Shown one piece after another: positions 8,404 through 17,186 of a stretch of 34,680 bases of DNA (the stretch's first letter is position 1; every line of letters begins with the position of its first letter). The notes beneath the pieces were generated by a model. The model saw nothing but the letters and a program-made list of their open reading frames with translations. It searched no databases and had not been told where the DNA came from. The position numbers and the translations under genes are program-made. Source of the stretch: Boseongicola sp. (lineage in GTDB: Bacteria > Pseudomonadota > Alphaproteobacteria > Rhodobacterales > Rhodobacteraceae); NCBI GenBank assembly GCA_028824715.1, contig JAPPCV010000104.1:1-34680 (forward strand), read 5' to 3'.

Positions 8404-9009
8404 GTGTCCTACCGACCCGAGGATGGCCACGGACTCCCCCGCAACCCCTTCAAGGCAATCGTGACGCCACGACCCGTTGGCTGGATGTCGTCGAGGGACG
8501 TGGACGGCACGGAACGCATCGCTCCGTACTCGTTCTTCAATGCCGTTGCCGACGAGCCTCCCCAAGTGATGTTTGCCTCAACTGGCGCAAAGGCCGATCA
8601 GGAAACCTCCAAGGACAGCGTCTCCAACATCCGCAGAACAGGCGTCTTCTGCGTCAACATCGTGGAATTCGCAATGCGGAACCCGATGAACGCCACCTCC
8701 GGCGACTATGGCAGGGACGTTGACGAGTTTGAGCAGGCCGGGCCGGCCCGTGCGCCTTGCACGACAATTCCGTGCTCTCGGGTCGACGGGGCTCCGGCCG
8801 CGCTTGAGTGCCGGCCTACGGAAGTCGCCCGGCTCAGAGGCGAAGCGAACGGCATGGTGCCTGGAGAGGTGAAAGGCATCCACCTCCGAAACGACTGCCT
8901 GTCGGACGGACGCTTCGACGTCCTCAGGTACCAGCCGCTGGCAAGACTGGGCTATCGAGACTGTTCGCGGATAACGGGACTGTTCGAAATGATCCGGCCA
9001 TCGGACTGA
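8404..9009 (+). CDS. Flavin reductase-like FMN-binding split-barrel protein
   Basis: A 201-residue DIM6/NTAB-type flavoprotein. The N-terminus carries N-P-F-K-A-I-V-T-P-R-P-V-G-W-M-S-S, the FMN phosphate-binding strand and loop, then A-P-Y-S-F-F-N-A-V, and G-V-F-C-V-N-I-V. The C-terminal L-E-C-R-x-T-E-V, G-E-V-K-G-I-H and P-L-A-R-L-G-Y strands finish the barrel. GTG 8404 is selected over the ATG at 8368 because GAGGAAGG (8393-8400) stands directly ahead of it. Members reduce FMN with NAD(P)H or serve as oxygenase partners; no oxygenase is next door, so a specific pathway is not assigned. Confidence 0.88.
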   Translation: MSYRPEDGHGLPRNPFKAIVTPRPVGWMSSRDVDGTERIAPYSFFNAVADEPPQVMFASTGAKADQETSKDSVSNIRRTGVFCVNIVEFAMRNPMNATSGDYGRDVDEFEQAGPARAPCTTIPCSRVDGAPAALECRPTEVARLRGEANGMVPGEVKGIHLRNDCLSDGRFDVLRYQPLARLGYRDCSRITGLFEMIRPSD

Positions 9010-9065
9010 GCGGACGCGACGCCAGACAATCCCGATACCTCGAGCGACGCCGCGCTTTGCCAGCT

Positions 9066-9518
9066 TCAGTTGGTTCTCTGCCTGGGGATGAACGGCAAGG
9101 GCAGTGCCGGCACTCCGTCTTCGATCAGTTTCCGGGCCTCGTCTGAACGCGCTTCTCCGTGAATCGACCGTTGCGGCATCGCGCCTTCATGCATCGCACG
9201 CGCTTCCTTCACGAAACGGTCGCCAACATAGTCCGAATTCTCCTCGACATGCGCCTTCAACTTGCGGATCGCGTCGGCGATTTCTGGGTCAGTCCCCGCT
9301 GCCATGGATGTAGGCGTATTGTCATGAGCCCTTTCCTTGACAGCCTTCTTGCGCGAGGCGCGCACAGGTGGCGCCATCAGGTCCTTCGAGATGCTGGCAC
9401 TGTCGCACTCCGGACATGTCACGTGGCCAGCCGACACGAGATCAGCGAACTTCTCGCTCGAGGCGAACCAGCTCTCGAAGCCGTGGCCATTGGCACATTT
9501 GAGCGCGAACCGGATCAT
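9066..9518 (-). CDS. DUF1178 family protein with N-terminal zinc-ribbon-like knuckle
   Basis: A 150-residue conserved alphaproteobacterial protein of unknown function. It starts I-R-F-A-L-K-C-A-N-G-H-G-F-E-S-W-F, which is the DUF1178 signature; C8, H12, C35 and C38 could hold a zinc ion. After a basic linker (about 53-65) a helical part carries N-S-D-Y-V-G-D-R-F-V-K-E-A-R and ends in a P-x-L-P-F-x-P tail, both family hallmarks. AAGGAGGT immediately upstream of ATG 9518 is the strongest Shine-Dalgarno in the window. It lies 65 bases downstream of the NUDIX gene on the same strand. Confidence 0.9.
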   Translation of the reverse strand: MIRFALKCANGHGFESWFASSEKFADLVSAGHVTCPECDSASISKDLMAPPVRASRKKAVKERAHDNTPTSMAAGTDPEIADAIRKLKAHVEENSDYVGDRFVKEARAMHEGAMPQRSIHGEARSDEARKLIEDGVPALPLPFIPRQRTN

Positions 9519-9583
9519 GGAACCTCCTTACCGCGGAAGTCTTGCTACGCTTGCCGGGCGCGGTTGGCAATGCAGGAGCCGAA

Positions 9584-10066
9584 TCACACGTTCGCTGGAT
9601 CGAAGCCCCTTATGATCGCGGCCAGTTCGGGTTCGCTCACAAGCGTTGCTGCCTTGGCCAGCGAAAACCACTTCCGCTTCCGTTGGGACGCTTCGGGAAA
9701 GTCCCGGCGCAGTTTCTTGACGCGCATCGGGAAGATGGCGACCACGCAGGGCGCAACCTGCCGTGCCGTGACGAACTTGTCGTAGCTGAAGATTCCGAGG
9801 CATTTCGCCTTTGCCTTGCCCTCTACGCCGGCCTCTTCCCAAGCCTCCATCACGGCGGCCTTGACGGGCGTGGCGCGATCCTGCGGCCAGCCCTTGGGAA
9901 TGATCCATCGCTTGCGGCGCCGTGAAGTCACAAGAAGCACCTGGATCTCGTCGCCGCGCCGCCGCCAGCACAACGCACCAAACTGGGTCCGCACCCCTTG
10001 TTTGCCGCCGTTGGAAAGCCTGAGCGGGCGTTGCCTGTCGCCCTGGACGCTCATTTTCATTGCCAT
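9584..10066 (-). CDS. NUDIX hydrolase (DIPP-like)
   Basis: A 160-residue Nudix protein similar to diphosphoinositol-polyphosphate-type bacterial hydrolases. Strand F-G-A-L-C-W and V-L-L-V-T-S-R-R-R-K-R-W-I-I-P-K-G-W lead into the Nudix helix. The box runs from G59 to V81; E74, E77, E78 and G80 are intact for metal and pyrophosphate, but the usual Arg before E74 is Met73 and the first Glu position is Ala65, the latter common in this subgroup. The start is one of three close Met codons (1, 3, 5). Substrate is unknown; Nudix enzymes of this size split nucleoside-diphosphate-X compounds. It shares strand and short spacing with the DUF1178 gene. Confidence 0.88.
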   Translation of the reverse strand: MAMKMSVQGDRQRPLRLSNGGKQGVRTQFGALCWRRRGDEIQVLLVTSRRRKRWIIPKGWPQDRATPVKAAVMEAWEEAGVEGKAKAKCLGIFSYDKFVTARQVAPCVVAIFPMRVKKLRRDFPEASQRKRKWFSLAKAATLVSEPELAAIIRGFDPANV

Positions 10067-10155
10067 TTCAGCTCGATTTGCCCTTGGAGAAGGACACTAG
10101 CACCAAGTTCGCATCTTGAGAAGAAGACTGTTGCGCATATGTCCGGCTCGAAGTT

Positions 10156-11184
10156 TCAGGCGCAGACCGGGCAATCCGGACGCCTCGAAAGCTTGATGCT
10201 TCGCGTGTCCCCATAGAGCGCGTCGTATATGAGCAGGCTGCCCATCAGTGTCTCGCCCGCCCCTGAAATCACTTTGATCGCCTCCACCGCCATCATCGTG
10301 CCCAGAACGCCAGGCAACGGGCCAAGAACGCCGGCTTCGGCACAGCTCGGTGCCAATCCGGGTGCCGTAGCTTCAGGAAAAACGCATGCATAACAAGGTC
10401 CTCCGCGCGCGGGATCAAAGACGGTGACCTGACCTTCCCATTGCGCTATGGCGCCCGAAATCAACGGAATTCTTGCCCTTACCGCAAATTCGTTGACCAG
10501 GTAACGGGTCTCCACGTCATCCGTGCCATCAAGGACCAGATCATAGTCCGCAAAAAGATCTGCGGCGATCTCGCGGGTCAGCCTCCGGTTGTAGGGACGG
10601 ATGCTGACGAAGGGATTCTGGTCGGCCATCGCCTTCTGCGCAGAGAACACCTTGGGCATGCCGATTCGCGCATCCGAGTGGATTACCTGTCTCTGGAGGT
10701 TCGAATTCTCGACCGCGTCGCCATCGATTACGCCGATGGTGCCAACGCCTGCAGCTGCCAGGTATTGGAGGACCGGTGCGCCGAGGCCGCCCGCGCCGAC
10801 CACCAGAACACGGGCGCCCTTCAATCGCTTCTGGCCGGTTCCACCTATTTCGCGAAGGGCAATGTGACGCGCGTTTCGCTCGACCTCGGCGGTCGAAGCA
10901 CCGGAACCTGCCCCGTCCCGATCTTCGGGATGAACACGCCCCCTTAGGTGGCGCAAGACGCGCCAGTAGCCCCAGATCGCCGCCGCCAGCGCCCCTGCCA
11001 CAAGCCACGCGGCCGCCGATCCGCCGGTGGCTTCGCGCAGTGAATTGCCCGCAGGGAGCGCAAGCTGCATCGAAAGCACCGCGAGGTAGAGAACCGCAAT
11101 CAGGATGAAACGCACGCGCGTGGGAACCCGAAAGAGCCGCCCCGCGAACCAGAGCGCCACGGCCAACGCTACGACCAACACCAT
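10156..11184 (-). CDS. Membrane-anchored HesA/MoeB/ThiF E1-like adenylyltransferase
   Basis: A 342-residue protein with two parts. Residues 1-75 hold two or three hydrophobic helices (about 2-15, 27-45, 58-74). From ~100 on is a MoeB/ThiF domain: R-H-I-A-L-R-E-I-G-G-x-G-Q, ATP loop V-G-A-G-G-L-G-A-P (129-137), D-G-D-A-V-E-x-S-N-L-Q-R-Q, and L-D-G-T-D-D. The structural zinc cysteines are C264, C267, C338 and C341. Such enzymes adenylate the C-terminal Gly-Gly of MoaD/ThiS-like sulfur carriers. The membrane anchor is absent from E. coli MoeB. The ATG overlaps the dut stop by one base (TGATG), so it is the third gene of coaBC-dut-moeB-like. Whether it serves molybdopterin, thiamine or another carrier cannot be told here. 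Confidence 0.9.
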   Translation of the reverse strand: MVLVVALAVALWFAGRLFRVPTRVRFILIAVLYLAVLSMQLALPAGNSLREATGGSAAAWLVAGALAAAIWGYWRVLRHLRGRVHPEDRDGAGSGASTAEVERNARHIALREIGGTGQKRLKGARVLVVGAGGLGAPVLQYLAAAGVGTIGVIDGDAVENSNLQRQVIHSDARIGMPKVFSAQKAMADQNPFVSIRPYNRRLTREIAADLFADYDLVLDGTDDVETRYLVNEFAVRARIPLISGAIAQWEGQVTVFDPARGGPCYACVFPEATAPGLAPSCAEAGVLGPLPGVLGTMMAVEAIKVISGAGETLMGSLLIYDALYGDTRSIKLSRRPDCPVCA

Positions 11185-11648
11185 CAGCCGCGCCCCGTCG
11201 ACCCAAATCCGCCGGCGCCTCGCACGGTATCGGCAAGCGACTCGACGACTTCGAAGCTGGCCCTTGTCACGGGCGCCAAGACGGCCTGGGCAATGCGCTG
11301 GCCATGCTCGACAACCACCGGATCGCTGCCGAGGTTGATCAGGATCACGCCTAGGGGACCTCTGTAGTCGCTGTCGATCGTGCCGGGTGCATTCGCCAGG
11401 CTCAGACCTTCATTGAGCGCAAGGCCCGAACGCGGACGGATCTGCATCTCGAATCCGTCAGGTATCCCGACATGGAACCCGGTCGGCACCAGCCGGCGCT
11501 CGCCCGGCGCGAGCTTGATGCCTGGCCGGTCCGCCTTAGGCAGGTTTGCCCGAAGATCGGCACCGGCGGCACCGGGAGATTCGTAGGCCGGGAGCGGGAG
11601 ACTTCGGTCCGCGCCTTCGGCCCAGGACATGGCAATCTCGGCTTTCAT
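11184..11648 (-). CDS. dut: dUTP diphosphatase
   Basis: A 154-residue trimeric dUTPase, converting dUTP to dUMP and PPi. All five motifs are seen: [11 protein letters not shown] (24-34), P-R-S-G-L-A-L (72-78), the uracil loop with catalytic D92 in [18 protein letters not shown] (116-124), and the C-terminal R-G-x-G-G-F-G-S-T-G (143-152) that closes over the triphosphate. Its start overlaps the coaBC stop (ATGA), and its stop overlaps the next start, so expression is coupled. The dUMP made feeds ThyX, encoded at 4.0-4.9 kb. Confidence 0.97.
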   Translation of the reverse strand: MKAEIAMSWAEGADRSLPLPAYESPGAAGADLRANLPKADRPGIKLAPGERRLVPTGFHVGIPDGFEMQIRPRSGLALNEGLSLANAPGTIDSDYRGPLGVILINLGSDPVVVEHGQRIAQAVLAPVTRASFEVVESLADTVRGAGGFGSTGRG

Positions 11649-12841
11649 GAAAGCGCGTCGGCGATCCGCTGCGCGAGCCTGCGGGCCACATGTTCCTTTG
11701 AGGCGCGAGGCCAGGCTTCCTCGCCCGCCCGGTCAATGACGGTCACCGCGTTTTCGTCACCACCCATGATACCCGTCGCCGGCGAAACGTCATTGGCAAC
11801 GATCCAGTCGCACTTCTTGCGCTTGAGCTTTGCCCTGGCGTTGCCGATCACGTCGTCGGTCTCCGCCGCAAAGCCGACGACCAGCCCGGGACGATTCTTG
11901 CGCATGCGCGATACCGTCGCGAGGATGTCCGGATTCTCCGTCAGGCTGAGTTTCAGGTCCGTGTTTGCGACCCCCTTCTTGATCTTGGTCCCAGATTCCG
12001 CCTCAACATGCCAATCCGCCACCGCCGCCGCGAACACGGCCGCATCCGCGGGAAGTGCCGCCTTGACGGCGTCAAGCATCTGGCTGGCCGTCTCGACCCG
12101 CACCACGGCGACGCCCGGCGGCGGCGGCACGGACGCCGGACCGGTCACGAAGGTGACGTTTGCCCCAAGCCCCGAAAGCGCTGCGGCAATCGCCGATCCC
12201 TGGGCGCCGGAAGAACGGTTGGCAATGTACCTGACGGGATCGATGGGTTCGTGCGTTGGCCCGGACGTGACCACTACATGCCTGCCGGAAAGAGCCCCGG
12301 TACCGAGCTGAGCAACGATGGCGTCAACGATCTCGTCGGGTTCGGCCATGCGCCCGGGACCGTATTCGCCGCACGCCATTTCCCCCTCGGACGGCCCGAC
12401 GCGGGCGACGCCGTCGTCCTCAAGCAAGGCCATGTTTCGCTGGTTTGCCGGGTGAAGCCACATGCGCATGTTCATGGCCGGAGCGATCAGGACCGGCGTG
12501 TCGGTCGCCATCAACAGCGTTGACGCCAGATCGTCGGCATGGCCGCCGGCCATCTTGGCAGCGAGATCGGCCGTCGCTGGCGCCACGACAAGCATGTCTG
12601 CGCTGCGCGACAGCTCTATATGGCCCATCTCAGCCTCGTCGGTCAGGTCGAACAGATCGGTATATGCCTTCTGCCCGGCAAGCGCCGAGGCCGAGAGCGG
12701 CGTGATGAATTCCATTGCCGCGCGCGTCAGCACAGGCGTCACCGCCCCTCCGGCCTTGCGGACCAGGCGGATCAGGTCAAGCGACTTGTAAGCGGCGATT
12801 CCGCCGCCCACGATAAGGAGAACGCGCTTCCCGTCCAGCAT
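11645..12841 (-). CDS. coaBC: Bifunctional phosphopantothenoylcysteine decarboxylase / phosphopantothenate--cysteine ligase
   Basis: A 398-residue fusion enzyme for two steps of coenzyme A synthesis. The CoaC flavoprotein half (1-~182) has G-G-G-I-A-A-Y-K (12-19), active-site H74, P-A-M-N-M (N124), and the substrate-flap Cys157 in [12 protein letters not shown]. The CoaB half opens with [16 protein letters not shown] and N-R-S-S-G, and has the A-K-L-K-R-K-K loop near the C-terminus that binds CTP. It heads the coaBC-dut-MoeB-like operon. ATG 12841 begins the family's M-L-x-G-K-R-V-L-L-I strand. Confidence 0.97.
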   Translation of the reverse strand: MLDGKRVLLIVGGGIAAYKSLDLIRLVRKAGGAVTPVLTRAAMEFITPLSASALAGQKAYTDLFDLTDEAEMGHIELSRSADMLVVAPATADLAAKMAGGHADDLASTLLMATDTPVLIAPAMNMRMWLHPANQRNMALLEDDGVARVGPSEGEMACGEYGPGRMAEPDEIVDAIVAQLGTGALSGRHVVVTSGPTHEPIDPVRYIANRSSGAQGSAIAAALSGLGANVTFVTGPASVPPPPGVAVVRVETASQMLDAVKAALPADAAVFAAAVADWHVEAESGTKIKKGVANTDLKLSLTENPDILATVSRMRKNRPGLVVGFAAETDDVIGNARAKLKRKKCDWIVANDVSPATGIMGGDENAVTVIDRAGEEAWPRASKEHVARRLAQRIADALS

Positions 12842-13144
12842 GTCTTGCCGCTCCTTGGGTTGTCACAAGTGTTAAGTTCCAGAAGTGCAATGGGCAAGGC
12901 ATTGCGCATCCGGTGCTGGCCTGTCCCCTTCCACGCGCATTTGCCCTCGGACGTGCCCGACCATTCCGGGTTCGTGACCTTCGCCATGATCAAGCATCGC
13001 CCGGCAACAATGCCAGCAGATCGCCGAGGCAGTCCGGTGGTGTCTGCGCGGCCCAACCTTTCGCCCGGCGAATTGCTTCAAGCCGGGCCTCCGACGAGAC
13101 CGAAAAGGAGACCGGGTCGTTCGCGCTAGCCGGCCGAACAGTTC
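12842..13144. other. Gap between coaBC and gshB, no gene seen
   Basis: Neither strand gives a start site plus recognisable protein. It must contain the coaBC promoter near 12845-12900 and the 3' end of the gshB message; no convincing terminator with a T-run was found. Confidence 0.4.
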
Positions 13145-14080
13145 CTAACTGGCGAGGCGCGCGTCGATGGCGTCCCAGATGGTGCCGGCAACGTTCATGC
13201 CGTCGAACCGCTCAAGCTCCTGAATGCCGGTGGGAGAAGTGACGTTGATCTCGGTCAGGTATCCGCCAATGACATCGATTCCCACGAATACCTGCCCCTT
13301 CTCCCGAAGCAGCGGACCGATGGCATTGCATATCTGGTGGTCACGCGCAGTCAGGCCGGCCCTTTCTGCCCGGCCACCCACGTGGAGATTCGAGCGCGTC
13401 TCGCCTTCGGGCGGAATGCGGTTGATTGCACCGACAGGCTCCCCGTCAACCAGGATGATGCGCTTGTCGCCGTTCGTGACTTCCGGAAGGAACTTCTGCG
13501 CAATCAGGGGCTCGCGCGATGCCGCAGTGAACATTTCGTGCAGCGAGGCAAGGTTTCGGTCATCACGCGTCAGGTGGAATATCCCTGCGCCGCCATTGCC
13601 GTAGAGTGGCTTGAGAATGATGTCTCCATGTCGTGCCGCGAATTCGCGAATTGAATCGAGGCGACGCGCGATCATCGTCGGCGGCGTCAGATCCGGAAAC
13701 TGCAACACGAGCAGTTTTTCCGGAAAGTTCCTCACCCAGAACGGGTCGTTGACCACGAGCGTGTCCGGTACCAGTTCGAGCAGATGCGTGGTCGTGATGT
13801 AACCCGTGTCGAAAGGCGGATCCTGGCGGAGCCAGATGACGTCGAACGTGTCCAGCGACGCGACCGCCTCTTCTCCAAGCCGGAAATGGTCGCCCTTCAC
13901 ACGACGCACTTCCAGAGGCCAGCCGCGCGCGGCGACTTGCCCTTCCTCCCAGAAGAGACTGTCCGGATGATAGTGGAACAGTTCCGCACCCCGGGCCTGG
14001 GCCTCTTCCGCCAGCCGGAACGTCGAGTCGGCCTCTATGTCTATCGGGCCGATGGGATCCATCTGTATCGCGACTCTCAT
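13145..14080 (-). CDS. gshB: Glutathione synthetase
   Basis: A 311-residue ATP-grasp ligase joining gamma-glutamylcysteine and glycine. It opens with [11 protein letters not shown] and shows [22 protein letters not shown], the ATP-grasp [13 protein letters not shown], the Q-K-F-L-P segment, [10 protein letters not shown] and E-I-N-V-T-S-P-T-G near the end. ATG 14080 has GAGG five bases ahead; a GTG two codons earlier is less likely. Glutathione is used by gloA in the same window. The expected close neighbours in relatives (yraN, rsmI) are displaced by the GH116 island to its right. Confidence 0.97.
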   Translation of the reverse strand: MRVAIQMDPIGPIDIEADSTFRLAEEAQARGAELFHYHPDSLFWEEGQVAARGWPLEVRRVKGDHFRLGEEAVASLDTFDVIWLRQDPPFDTGYITTTHLLELVPDTLVVNDPFWVRNFPEKLLVLQFPDLTPPTMIARRLDSIREFAARHGDIILKPLYGNGGAGIFHLTRDDRNLASLHEMFTAASREPLIAQKFLPEVTNGDKRIILVDGEPVGAINRIPPEGETRSNLHVGGRAERAGLTARDHQICNAIGPLLREKGQVFVGIDVIGGYLTEINVTSPTGIQELERFDGMNVAGTIWDAIDARLAS

Positions 14081-14451
14081 GCGCACCTCGCGGAAGCTTT
14101 CTGGCCCAACGCGACGCGAGCATCAATGGCGGTCATGCAACAGCTGGTCCTGTCATGCTGCCCTGCCAAAGAGTCCCAGCCCCTTCCGGTCTACATTTGC
14201 GGCAGCGCAGTCCCGTGGTCCATTGCCATTGCCGGTTTGGCAGTGGCATGCCCTTGCACGAGAGTTCGCCATCCCAACATAGTGGGGAACCATCGCAAGC
14301 AGTCCTTCGCACCGTGTCGACCGCCGGACACGCAACGCATTGAACGCTGGCACGTAGAAAGTCATGTGTCTTGTCCCAAGTGGGCAAATTCTGATTCGCG
14401 GCGCGGAAGACGCGCGGGGATGCGCCACAAGCCGACAGGTTCTCATTCGTC

Positions 14452-14616
14452 ATGTACGATGCCGGCATGGTCGACACAGCGACCGTGGCGCGGGTGCCGA
14501 ATGTCCTGTTGGCGACCGAGACGCTCCCGGTGACGCTTGATCTGGACACATTGCGCAACCCGCCGAGGCTGGATCTTGGTGCCAGTATGACGTGGCTCTG
14601 CCACTACGATGCATAA
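14452..14616 (+). CDS. Small 54-residue frame of unknown identity, possibly a gene remnant
   Basis: The frame runs from ATG 14452 to TAA 14614-14616. Codons have mostly G/C third positions and the middle reads T-L-P-V-T-L-D-L-D-T-L-R-N-P-P-R-L-D-L-G, which looks protein-like. There is no Shine-Dalgarno ahead of ATG 14452 or the internal Met at codon 6. No family is recognised. It could be a fragment of a transposon gene or chance. Confidence 0.2.
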   Translation: MYDAGMVDTATVARVPNVLLATETLPVTLDLDTLRNPPRLDLGASMTWLCHYDA

Positions 14617-14657
14617 GCCATTGGCAACACGTTAAATTCCACACGTAGGGGAGGAAG

Positions 14658-14694
14658 TAATGAGCAATTGGTGGGTCTCCTAATGAGCAAATGG
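14658..14694. repeat. Pair of direct 14-base repeats
   Basis: TAATGAGCAATTGG (14658-14671) and TAATGAGCAAATGG (14681-14694) match at 13 of 14 positions with a 23-base period. Two spaced direct copies near a gene-poor, AT-richer spot could be multiple transposase binding sites from the end of an element, or operator repeats. No transposase lies beside them. Confidence 0.55.
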
Positions 14695-14858
14695 CGACTA
14701 TTCCAATAGACAACTCATGACAGGACAGCAGGCCACTCGACAAGATGCCTCACGTGACATGCTTCCCGCGAGCAGTCTCCAGAGCAATGTCGACACATAC
14801 GGCGTCGCGATCAGATTTCAGGAAAGGGCCACGCTCGTCCAGCGACACGGCAACATGG

Positions 14859-17186
14859 TTAACTCGCCTCGACGATCCACCAAGCCGCAAGCGGCCGCAT
14901 GTTAAGAACCGCCCGGCATGTCAGCCGGCCCCTGTCAAAGGCGGCCGGTGTCTGGAACACCAGATTCCGTCGTTCGTGGAGCTCTCGGCACAGTGCACGG
15001 CGAAGCACGTCGGCTTCGCGCGACATGCCCCACGCCTCCAGTTGGGCCGCGAAGCTGAAATTGAATCCCGGCTGTATCTCGGCCGTCTGAAAGCTCGTGT
15101 CCTCCTGGTGCGGAAGCAAGGCCATTGCGTCGTCCGGAATGCCTGTCAAGGACACGGCACCCTCTCCGCCACCGGCCTCGAGAAAGTTCCGCTCGTAGAT
15201 CGTCCTCAACGCACTTTCCGCGCTGTGTTGCGGCACGATGTCTCCAAGTCCAAGGCGGCGCGCCAGGAAAGGGCCGAAGAGCTGCTCTATGAAGCACGCT
15301 TCAGAGAACGGACCGTCCGTGTCGACGCGAAACCACGTCCCGTTGAAAAGCCTTTCATTGTACGCGACCGCTGCGCGGTCAGCCTGATCCTTCCAGCTCA
15401 CCGCGAGGCTCGCTGCACCGATCTCCTCGGCCAGCTCTGCCGCGGCGAGGAGCGCTGCGACCCAGAGACCGCCGCAATAGCTTGACGGACCTGTCATCGG
15501 GATGTTGTCGAATGTCTGGTCCGGGATGCCGTCGTTCTCGATCAGTCCGTCCCCGTCCCGATCGAACTGCTGCAGATGATCGATGGCGGCACGAACAGCC
15601 GGGAAGAGCTGCGACCGCCAACCGGCATCCATGTGCCTTCCTTCCCGATACACGCACAGCACGAAGTCGCAATTCAGGTCCTTCCAAAGGGTGCCGTCGC
15701 GATAGGTGTAGGAATTCGGGGTGACAAAGGGATCCTCGCCCGGACCGCCGAGATCGTGCGGACAGGCGCGGTCCAGATTGATCGGGAACAGCTTCCGTTC
15801 CTGGCCGTGGTGGCGAAGTCCCGAATCTCCAGGAACCAGGAAATCCGCGTAGTCACGCGCGACACTCGCGGCAAGTTCCGGAAAGAACCGTGCCACCGCC
15901 TCCGCGGCGTAGATCCAGAGATCGAGCGTGTTGTAGAGTGCATAGTCGTGGCACTCGATGATCCCGAAGTGCCGCCGTCCGTCAGGCGAGCCATGGGCCG
16001 AAGTCAGCACGGTGAGGCCGTCCACGAGAAAGTAGCTCTCGTTGATCGTCATCCCAGCACGATGCGGCGCGCTGCCAAGCTCCTCGGTGACATGCTCGTG
16101 CCATTCGGAGATTCGCCGCTCCCAGTCCGGCGCCGACCGATGGGCCAGTTCCGTGATTCGCTCGGCGTTCCGACCATTCCGGCCCCATTCGTCGGTGTAG
16201 CCGCGAAACCACGTCCGGCCCTGCCCGAACGAGATCCTCGGCAAGTCCCAGACAAGGGTCGCCAGCATCTCGCGGCTTTCGCCGGGACTCATGGAAACCC
16301 GCGCGGAGACGGCAGCAGCAGGATGTGCCGGCGGAGTCTCGCGAAACCCGCTCTCGGCGACCCAGCCGCCGCCAAGATCCGGCGCATCGCCGCGCGCGAG
16401 AAACTCGTCCCAGAATTCAGCGCCATTGCCTGCGCCATCGAAGCAAACCGTGCGAGAGAAGACGGTGCCTGCGTCGGCGGATACCGCGATGGCCCACTCT
16501 CCCGTGCCCTCCGCCGGTTCGTCCGAAGTGCGGCGACGGTCCAGGACGACCCCGGCTCCTCCGGGAAATTCCGACGGCCTGTTGAAGCAGCCGGCCGCCA
16601 CCCTGACAGGACGGCCTTCATGAAAGGAACCGAACCATCCGTTCAGGTTGGCGAAAGCAAGCGCGAGCGAGACGTCGGCGGCCGTTTCTCCGGTGTTGGT
16701 CAGCCGCCATTTGAAGAGTGCGACCGGAAGCGTCGAGCAGGACAGGTCGCGTGGAATGACAGGAGAGAATGAGAGGCATTCCGCTTCGACGCCTGCCACC
16801 GGTGCGTGCCGATGCCACGAAAACGGAAAGAGACCGCCCCACTCGGGCGACGCCTGTTCGTACCTGAAGGAATCCAGTTCGCCACTTTCGGGCGCCGGCT
16901 GCAGGGCGATGGCAACGGGTTCCTCGTCCTGCCGCAGGACACGGACGAGGAACCCGTTGCAAGGCATCGCAAACCTTGCCACGCCCCCGCCCTTGATCGT
17001 CCACCTGCTGAAGCGTCCGTCTGAAGCGCGGGTCATTCCCCCTGTTCCAATGCCGCCAAGCGGGACACCGGTGGCGGTCAGCGGCTGGAACAACCGTTTC
17101 ATCTTTCCTGATGAAGACGACAGCGCATGACCCTCTGGACGTCGCAGCGACGCAGGAGAAAGGGAGAACGGATCGTTGCGCAACAT
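14859..17186 (-). CDS. GH116 beta-glycosidase (non-lysosomal glucosylceramidase family)
   Basis: A 775-residue protein from ATG 17186. It has an N-terminal beta-sandwich (residues to ~330; P-L-G-G-I-G-T-G-G and F-S-R-W are typical) and an (alpha/alpha)6 barrel with F-G-I-I-E-C-H-D-Y and Y-N-T-L-D-L-W-I-Y around the nucleophile Glu, then D-R-D-G-D-G-L-I-E-N-D-G-I-P-D-Q-T-F-D with the acid/base Asp, and S-Y-C-G-G-L-W. Family members split beta-glucosides or glucosylceramide with retention; bacterial substrates are mostly beta-glucosides and xylosides. No signal peptide, so cytosolic. Other starts are GTG 17261 (longer) and ATG 17102, which has AGGA close by. No transporter or other sugar gene is adjacent. 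It interrupts the usual gshB-yraN-rsmI order, suggesting insertion. Confidence 0.9.
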   Translation of the reverse strand: MLRNDPFSLSPASLRRPEGHALSSSSGKMKRLFQPLTATGVPLGGIGTGGMTRASDGRFSRWTIKGGGVARFAMPCNGFLVRVLRQDEEPVAIALQPAPESGELDSFRYEQASPEWGGLFPFSWHRHAPVAGVEAECLSFSPVIPRDLSCSTLPVALFKWRLTNTGETAADVSLALAFANLNGWFGSFHEGRPVRVAAGCFNRPSEFPGGAGVVLDRRRTSDEPAEGTGEWAIAVSADAGTVFSRTVCFDGAGNGAEFWDEFLARGDAPDLGGGWVAESGFRETPPAHPAAAVSARVSMSPGESREMLATLVWDLPRISFGQGRTWFRGYTDEWGRNGRNAERITELAHRSAPDWERRISEWHEHVTEELGSAPHRAGMTINESYFLVDGLTVLTSAHGSPDGRRHFGIIECHDYALYNTLDLWIYAAEAVARFFPELAASVARDYADFLVPGDSGLRHHGQERKLFPINLDRACPHDLGGPGEDPFVTPNSYTYRDGTLWKDLNCDFVLCVYREGRHMDAGWRSQLFPAVRAAIDHLQQFDRDGDGLIENDGIPDQTFDNIPMTGPSSYCGGLWVAALLAAAELAEEIGAASLAVSWKDQADRAAVAYNERLFNGTWFRVDTDGPFSEACFIEQLFGPFLARRLGLGDIVPQHSAESALRTIYERNFLEAGGGEGAVSLTGIPDDAMALLPHQEDTSFQTAEIQPGFNFSFAAQLEAWGMSREADVLRRALCRELHERRNLVFQTPAAFDRGRLTCRAVLNMRPLAAWWIVEAS

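Larger units (their letters stand above)
14081..14858. other. Gene-poor region between gshB and the GH116 gene
   Basis: About 780 bases without a recognised gene. It holds one short coding-like frame (14452-14616) and a pair of direct repeats (14658-14694). Base composition is more AT-rich around 14620-14720 than in neighbouring genes. This is consistent with insertion debris, but no IS family could be identified. Confidence 0.4.

Noticed and set aside
13119-13139. GTTCG...CGAAC dyad after gshB as a terminator
   Set aside because: The stem is five pairs with an 11-base interior and no T-run follows.
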